Source of the DNA: Sutterellaceae bacterium
GTDB taxonomy: Bacteria; Pseudomonadota; Gammaproteobacteria; Burkholderiales; Burkholderiaceae_F
DNA: 10,351 nt
Assembly (NCBI GenBank): GCA_030531135.1
Contig: JAUNOJ010000006.1
Coordinates: 9,486-19,836, forward strand
Direction of reading: 5' to 3'
Shown here one piece after another: positions 6,877-10,351 of this stretch (within the stretch, counting starts at the first letter, position 1; each line of letters starts with the position of its first letter). The translations under genes were made by a program, and so were the position numbers. The notes under the pieces are model-generated. The model saw only the letters and a list, made by a program, of their open reading frames with translations, did not search any database and was not told the DNA's origin.

Positions 6877-6890
6877 AAACAAATTTGTTT
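6877..6890. promoter_or_regulatory. perfect 14-bp palindrome, candidate operator
   Basis: AAACAAATTTGTTT is self-complementary over all 14 bases and lies about 40 bp upstream of the best -10 box for the tpsB operon. That suits an activator or repressor dimer. The role is inferred from symmetry and position. Confidence 0.35.
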
Positions 6891-6902
6891 TAGCTCATAT
6901 CT

Positions 6903-6936
6903 GTAGTAAATACACTACGTATTGTTACCCTACAAT
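6903..6936 (+). promoter_or_regulatory. candidate promoter of the tpsBA operon with overlapping inverted repeat
   Basis: TACAAT (6931-6936) matches five of six bases of the sigma-70 -10 consensus. The best -35 at a 16-bp spacing, AATACA (6909-6914), matches only three of six, so an activator may be needed. GTAGT (6903-6907) and ACTAC (6914-6918) form an inverted repeat over the -35 region, a possible operator. Transcription would start near 6943. Confidence 0.35.
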
Positions 6937-6948
6937 GATCGCAAGGTA

Positions 6949-6977
6949 CAGGGTGACAGTCTCGCTGGCTGTCCCTG
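6949..6977 (+). other. strong hairpin at the start of the predicted tpsBA leader
   Basis: CAGGGTGACAG (6949-6959) pairs with CTGTCCCTG (6969-6977): nine base pairs plus one bulged T, with a 9-nt loop. It would lie within about 10 nt of the predicted 5' end of the mRNA, where a stem can slow RNA decay. It matches no riboswitch class I know. Confidence 0.45.
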
Positions 6978-7085
6978 AAACGGGGCCTCGTCATATGCCT
7001 GGCCTTTCTCCGTAGATATCGATAGTGATGAGTAGATCGAAGTATCGGACGTCAATCGTTTAAAACCAGTTAGGCGCGTGATTGC

Positions 7086-7126
7086 AAAACCGCAAATGTC
7101 TCAGTTGTTTGGAAAAGCGGTTTTCC
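7086..7126 (+). promoter_or_regulatory. two mutually exclusive hairpins in the tpsB leader
   Basis: AAAACCGC (7086-7093) is perfectly complementary to GCGGTTTT (7117-7124), an 8-bp stem. GGAAAA (7111-7116) is perfectly complementary to TTTTCC (7121-7126), a 6-bp stem. Both need bases 7121-7124, so only one can form at a time. A short T run (7134-7138) follows. Such competing stems are how attenuators work, but function is inferred. Confidence 0.35.
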
Positions 7127-7159
7127 GGGCAGATTTTTGGTAACACTGGTCAAGAAATT

Positions 7160-7200
7160 GATTCGAACGACGCCAATTTGATCGTTCGGCGTTTTGAATC
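7160..7200 (+). repeat. nested inverted repeat upstream of tpsB
   Basis: CGAACGA (7164-7170) pairs with TCGTTCG (7182-7188) across 11 bases. Outer GATTC (7160-7164) can pair with GAATC (7196-7200). It lies 57 bp before the tpsB start and could be a further leader stem or an operator. Confidence 0.35.
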
Positions 7201-7256
7201 CTTCAGATTTGATGATGCTACGACTCGATTTAACTGGAAAACTTTTAATAAAAGAC

Positions 7257-8948
7257 ATGGATAAATGCAGACTCGCCCCCCCCCCATTTCTCAGACTTTC
7301 AAGTCTGATTGTGCTCGCGGTCATTGAGGCGGGCGGCGTCGCCGTTGCCGCGCCGATGAGCCCTGAAGCCATTGCCTCGCAGCGCGCTATCGGTCGTGAC
7401 CCTGTGCAGCAGTTGCAGCAAGACGTCGAGCGCTATCGCCAGCAACACGAGGTGCGTCAGTTACAGGAGCAGCGCCGCGAACTTCAGAATCAAACGCCTA
7501 AAGCGCCTCAACCGAGCGATCTTGGAAACTTCAAGTTTCAGTTAAACGCCGTTGACCACAATCCCTCCCTGATTCTCAAAGACGACGAAATTTCTAAAAG
7601 CATCGAGCCCTTTATCGGTACAGAAGTGACGATGGAAGATGTGCAAGCCATGCTTGCCGCTATCAATACGCTTTATCGGGAAAAGGGATTTGTTGTCTGT
7701 GAAGCGCGTCTGATGCCGCAACGTATTCGTAACGGTCAGCTTTTCGTTACGTTAATCGAAGGTAAGACCGGCAAGGTGACGGTCAAGGGCGCTGAACACA
7801 CAAGCGAGTCCTACATCAAAAACGCTTTCGATCTCGAATCGGGTAAGGTCGCCAACTATCGAGAACTCTCGGCAGACCTCGTGCGTTTCAATATGACTAA
7901 CGACGTGGTGCTCTCGGTCGATATTCGTGCGGGTGAAGCCGTTGAGACAACCGACTATGAAATTACGGCGCACGAACCCAACAATTGGACAGCGACCGTT
8001 TTTGCCGACACAACAGGGGCGGAGTCTTCGGGGCGCCCGAGAGCGGGCGTGTCCGTCACGAATCGCTCCCTGTTCGGTCGACGTGACGCACTCACGGTTT
8101 TGGGCTTGGCAAGTCAAGGCAGCAAAAGCGCGATGGCCTCTTACAGTCTGCCGATCAATAGCCTCGGCACTCGCATTACGGCAAGCGCTTCCTACGGCAA
8201 GGTCGAGGTGATTGACGGTGCCTCCACTGCCGGCGACGTGAAGGCCGAATCGCAATACTACTCTTTGCGAATGGATCATCCCGTTTATGCCGATGCCGAA
8301 ATGAAGTGGACGATTTACGGCGAATTTAATCGCCAGAAGTCGGAAACGGACTTTTTTGCCGTGACGATTAACGAAACGGAAATCGACACCTATAAGAGTG
8401 GTGCAGAAGCGATCTTTTTGGGCGACAACTCGGTCTTTTACGTGACGGCGGGCGTGGCGCATGCCATTGCCAAGGAAAAGACCTTTGACGAACGCTGGGT
8501 CACTAACTTGGCCATGGGTAACGCCTTCTGGCGTTGGCAGGTGACACCCAAAACCATGTTCTCGGTTTCGGGCGCCTGGCAGTCGGTTTTGGGCGGCGAC
8601 GCCCTAACAACAACACAATACTTTTATCTCGGACATACGAACGGTGTTCGAGGTTATGACAACGACGTTCTTTCCGCTGAGCAGGGGGCTTATATCAATA
8701 TCGAAGCGAGCTATGCGCCCGCAGGTCCCCAAACGGCGATTTTTGCATTTTTTGACGCCGGTAAGCTCGGGCGCGAATCCTCTTACGAAAAGCGGGGACT
8801 CGCGTCCGTCGGTGCGGGGGTGACCTGGCCGCTTTGGTCGGGTGCGTCCGTGACGGGCTCGGTGGGATTTCCCTTGGTGCGCCACATCGGCGACGAACAA
8901 CACGTGAATAAAGCGCGGTTTGACCTGGCGGTTTCTGCAGTTTGGTGA
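7257..8948 (+). CDS. tpsB: two-partner secretion outer-membrane transporter (TpsB, FhaC/ShlB family)
   Basis: A 563-residue beta-barrel that moves its TpsA partner across the outer membrane. Seen: a signal peptide with hydrophobic core LSSLIVLAV and likely cleavage after AVA (about residue 31); a Gln-rich helical segment (about 51-79) like the FhaC plug helix; two POTRA domains (about 93-170 and 171-228); and a barrel to the C-terminus with the family motifs VRGYD (464-468) and FFDAG (498-502). The last residue is Trp, as expected for barrel insertion by BAM. The length is typical. ATG at 7257 is the start that gives a clean signal peptide, but its ribosome binding site is poor; in-frame ATGs at 7212 and 7215 and a TTG at 7194 are alternatives with no better site. 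Codons 7-10 contain a ten-C run. tpsA follows after 72 bp, so the two form an operon. Confidence 0.93.
   Translation: MDKCRLAPPPFLRLSSLIVLAVIEAGGVAVAAPMSPEAIASQRAIGRDPVQQLQQDVERYRQQHEVRQLQEQRRELQNQTPKAPQPSDLGNFKFQLNAVDHNPSLILKDDEISKSIEPFIGTEVTMEDVQAMLAAINTLYREKGFVVCEARLMPQRIRNGQLFVTLIEGKTGKVTVKGAEHTSESYIKNAFDLESGKVANYRELSADLVRFNMTNDVVLSVDIRAGEAVETTDYEITAHEPNNWTATVFADTTGAESSGRPRAGVSVTNRSLFGRRDALTVLGLASQGSKSAMASYSLPINSLGTRITASASYGKVEVIDGASTAGDVKAESQYYSLRMDHPVYADAEMKWTIYGEFNRQKSETDFFAVTINETEIDTYKSGAEAIFLGDNSVFYVTAGVAHAIAKEKTFDERWVTNLAMGNAFWRWQVTPKTMFSVSGAWQSVLGGDALTTTQYFYLGHTNGVRGYDNDVLSAEQGAYINIEASYAPAGPQTAIFAFFDAGKLGRESSYEKRGLASVGAGVTWPLWSGASVTGSVGFPLVRHIGDEQHVNKARFDLAVSAVW
7276..7285 (+). repeat. 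poly-C tract (10 C) in the tpsB signal-peptide region, likely phase-variation switch
   Basis: Ten consecutive C bases encode part of Ala7 and Pro8-Pro10. Runs this long slip during replication. With ten, the frame is open for the full 563 residues. One C fewer gives TGA at 7306-7308 after 16 codons. One C more gives TGA at 7325-7327 after 23 codons. The tract therefore works as an ON/OFF switch for the transporter. Confidence 0.8.
7291..7308 (+). repeat. 18-bp near-perfect palindrome just downstream of the poly-C tract
   Basis: TCAGACTT (7291-7298) and AAGTCTGA (7301-7308) are perfect complements separated by two bases, beginning six bases after the C run. It is inside the tpsB coding sequence. 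A stem here could stall polymerase and favour slippage in the tract, or shape translation of the signal peptide. Confidence 0.5.
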
Positions 8949-8968
8949 TCCTAATTTTTAAGGGATCC

Positions 8969-8988
8969 GGGGTCAATGACGGTGCCCC
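8969..8988 (+). other. small stem-loop in the tpsB-tpsA gap
   Basis: GGGG-CA (8969-8975, with one bulged T) pairs with TG-CCCC (8983-8988). There is no T run, so it should not end transcription. It may set the relative amounts of the two gene products, since many adhesin molecules pass through each transporter. Confidence 0.3.
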
Positions 8989-9020
8989 ATAACAGAAACG
9001 CATACTGAAAAGGTAGTGAT

Positions 9021-10351
9021 ATGAATAAGATTTTCAAAGTGCTGTGGAATAAGGTTCGCGCGACAAGCGTTGTGACAGATGAAGCAAAGACTGCGCACGG
9101 TAAAGGCCGTCAGGGCGTGCTCTCGACGACATTGGGTGCTGCCACGGTTACAGGGACAGCATCGCTTTTGTTTGTTCTGTCTCCGATAGCAATGGCAGCA
9201 AGTACCATTACGCCGGGGTGGAACAACACTACCGTGTCTAGTAAAGACGGCGTGCATAACATCAAGACCAATGCGATTCAGGGTACTGTCGGCATCAACA
9301 AGTTCGATCAATTCGAGATCGTCCAGAAAGAAATCGCCAATCTGCAGTTCGGTTCGGCCAATAAGCTTTTGAATTTTGTCAATCAGCAGATCAAGGTTGA
9401 CGGGACGGTAAACGCTGTCAAAGATAACAAGATCGGCGGCGACCTCTACTTTATTTCGCCTCAGGGCATGGTGGTGGGCTCCACGGGCGTGATCAATGCG
9501 GGAAGTCTGTCAGTCGCTACACCCAAGCAGTCGACCTATGACGAGTGGCTGACACAGGCCGATACTCCGAGTATGTACGCTGACCGACTTGTCGATACGA
9601 TAGATTCCGGCCATTATGCGATTAACCCGGCTGGCATCATTACCGTTAACGGCAGCATCAATGCGGGCAATCGTATTGCACTGCGCGCAAAAGAAATTAC
9701 GGTAGGCAGTACGGGTGCTCTCAAGACCGGGGTGGACGATTTTGCCAATCTCGTTAACATTAAAAATGGTACGGCAACGGTGAGTGCCGGGCTTGATCCG
9801 AAACTGGAATTCTCAGTTGACTCCAATTCGGGTGACATCATTCTTGCCGCCCGTGCCGAAGTTGAATCGGCGGGTATTATTTCGGAATCAAAGCAGGGCA
9901 GTACCGACCAAGAAAACGTTCAAGCAACGATCACGGTTGAAAAGGGTGGCACGGTCACGGCTCAAGGCAATATTAAGGCAACAGCCGAGGCCGGCAACGG
10001 CGAATACGATTTGGTCAAAGCAGCTGGTAGCGATAAAGAAGGCGATTATGACTTTAAAGTCAATGAAGCCACGCAGTCCTATAACGTCACGGCCACTGTG
10101 ACGATCAACGGAACGTTAACGGCCGGCGGCGATATCGACCTGAAAGCGCACGCATTCAATCTTGTTGACAACTCTTTTGGCTTTAATCTGGCAACAATCA
10201 CCGAACAGGCTGGCGGTGGTTTTGCCAATGCGCTTTCCGGTAGCACCGTAGCCTATGCCGATGCCGACGCCGTCTCTAAAGTGGTGGTGGGAGAATCGGG
10301 CGTTGTTCAAGCTCAAAACGGAAGTGTGAACGCCGAGGCGATCACGACAAT
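9021..10351 (+). CDS. tpsA: LktA-family filamentous adhesin/exoprotein (TpsA), N-terminal part
   Basis: The first 443 residues of a large secreted protein that runs off the right edge. MNKIFKVLWNKVRATSVV followed by DEAKTAHGKG is an extended signal-peptide region (ESPR) as in two-partner secretion and autotransporter exoproteins; a hydrophobic core (about 40-57) and a cleavage site near AMAA (57-60) follow. Residues about 62-215 form the TPS secretion domain, with FDQFEI (95-100), ANKLLNFVN (113-121), IGGDLYFISPQGMVVG (138-153) and GVINAGSLSVATP (156-168), closely resembling the leukotoxin LktA family. From about 205 on, Gly/Thr/Val-rich repeats such as VNGSINAGNRIAL and VTINGTLTAGGDIDL are typical of a right-handed beta-helix. 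ATG at 9021 follows AAAGGT (9009-9014). It is co-transcribed with tpsB and is its presumed substrate. Confidence 0.93.
   Translation, partial: MNKIFKVLWNKVRATSVVTDEAKTAHGKGRQGVLSTTLGAATVTGTASLLFVLSPIAMAASTITPGWNNTTVSSKDGVHNIKTNAIQGTVGINKFDQFEIVQKEIANLQFGSANKLLNFVNQQIKVDGTVNAVKDNKIGGDLYFISPQGMVVGSTGVINAGSLSVATPKQSTYDEWLTQADTPSMYADRLVDTIDSGHYAINPAGIITVNGSINAGNRIALRAKEITVGSTGALKTGVDDFANLVNIKNGTATVSAGLDPKLEFSVDSNSGDIILAARAEVESAGIISESKQGSTDQENVQATITVEKGGTVTAQGNIKATAEAGNGEYDLVKAAGSDKEGDYDFKVNEATQSYNVTATVTINGTLTAGGDIDLKAHAFNLVDNSFGFNLATITEQAGGGFANALSGSTVAYADADAVSKVVVGESGVVQAQNGSVNAEAITT

Larger units (their letters stand above)
6652..7256 (+). other. 605-bp non-coding region upstream of the two-partner secretion operon
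   Basis: No ORF here resembles a protein I know. The small open frames on both strands lack ribosome binding sites. The region holds a GAACCGGTTC palindrome (6697-6706), a stem-loop, a 14-bp AT-rich palindrome, a candidate promoter, and leader hairpins described separately. From the predicted promoter to the tpsB start is over 300 nt, an unusually long leader. Confidence 0.6.

Noticed and set aside
7082..7264. 60-codon plus-strand frame overlapping the tpsB start
   Set aside because: It begins with TTG without a ribosome binding site, lies within the hairpin-rich leader, and resembles no protein I know. Its stop overlapping the tpsB start is probably chance.
8947..8967. GATCC/GGATC inverted repeat after tpsB as a terminator
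   Set aside because: A five-base stem without a following T run, between two genes that must be co-expressed.

Overview
The window looks like a piece of a Gram-negative, anaerobic gut betaproteobacterium, most likely Sutterella or Parasutterella (Sutterellaceae). This is an inference from three things: a periplasmic FMN/FAD flavocytochrome-c-type reductase with no heme domain, a two-partner secretion system with an ESPR-type signal peptide, and a moderate GC content. No rRNA or tRNA is present to confirm it.

Left part (1-2923, genes on the minus strand): the 5' two thirds of an iron-containing alcohol dehydrogenase runs off the left edge. Upstream of it lie an inverted repeat and a strong bidirectional terminator. 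Then comes a complete exported reductase with an N-terminal FMN-binding domain and a C-terminal FAD domain. It lacks several residues that mark fumarate reductases.

Middle left (2853-4512, minus strand): a complete IscB nuclease (PLMP motif, RuvC parts, HNH) is preceded by about 260 nt of highly structured sequence that fits an omega-RNA. The whole looks like a compact IscB-only element. Short coding-like fragments on each side suggest that it sits inside, or next to, a broken host gene. No TnpA transposase is visible.

Middle right (4450-6651, plus strand): 4450-4685 holds no clear gene. It is followed by an almost full-length AAA+ (AAA_14/DUF4143-type) ATPase pseudogene with two frameshifts and three internal stops. 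An intact small cyclase-family (kynurenine formamidase-like) protein follows.

Right part (6652-10351, plus strand): about 600 bp of non-coding DNA carries palindromes, a candidate promoter and several leader hairpins. It precedes a tpsB-tpsA pair. TpsB is a FhaC/ShlB-type outer-membrane transporter whose signal-peptide region contains a run of ten cytosines. Changing that run by one base in either direction gives a stop within 23 codons, so it looks like an ON/OFF phase-variation switch; the sequenced state is ON. TpsA is the N-terminal 443 residues of a LktA-family filamentous adhesin and runs off the right edge. TpsA would cross the inner membrane through Sec and the outer membrane through TpsB, so the C tract would control display of the adhesin.

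The strongest leads are the poly-C switch, the IscB/omega-RNA unit with its CRISPR-repeat-like guide boundary, and the structured leader upstream of the adhesin operon.
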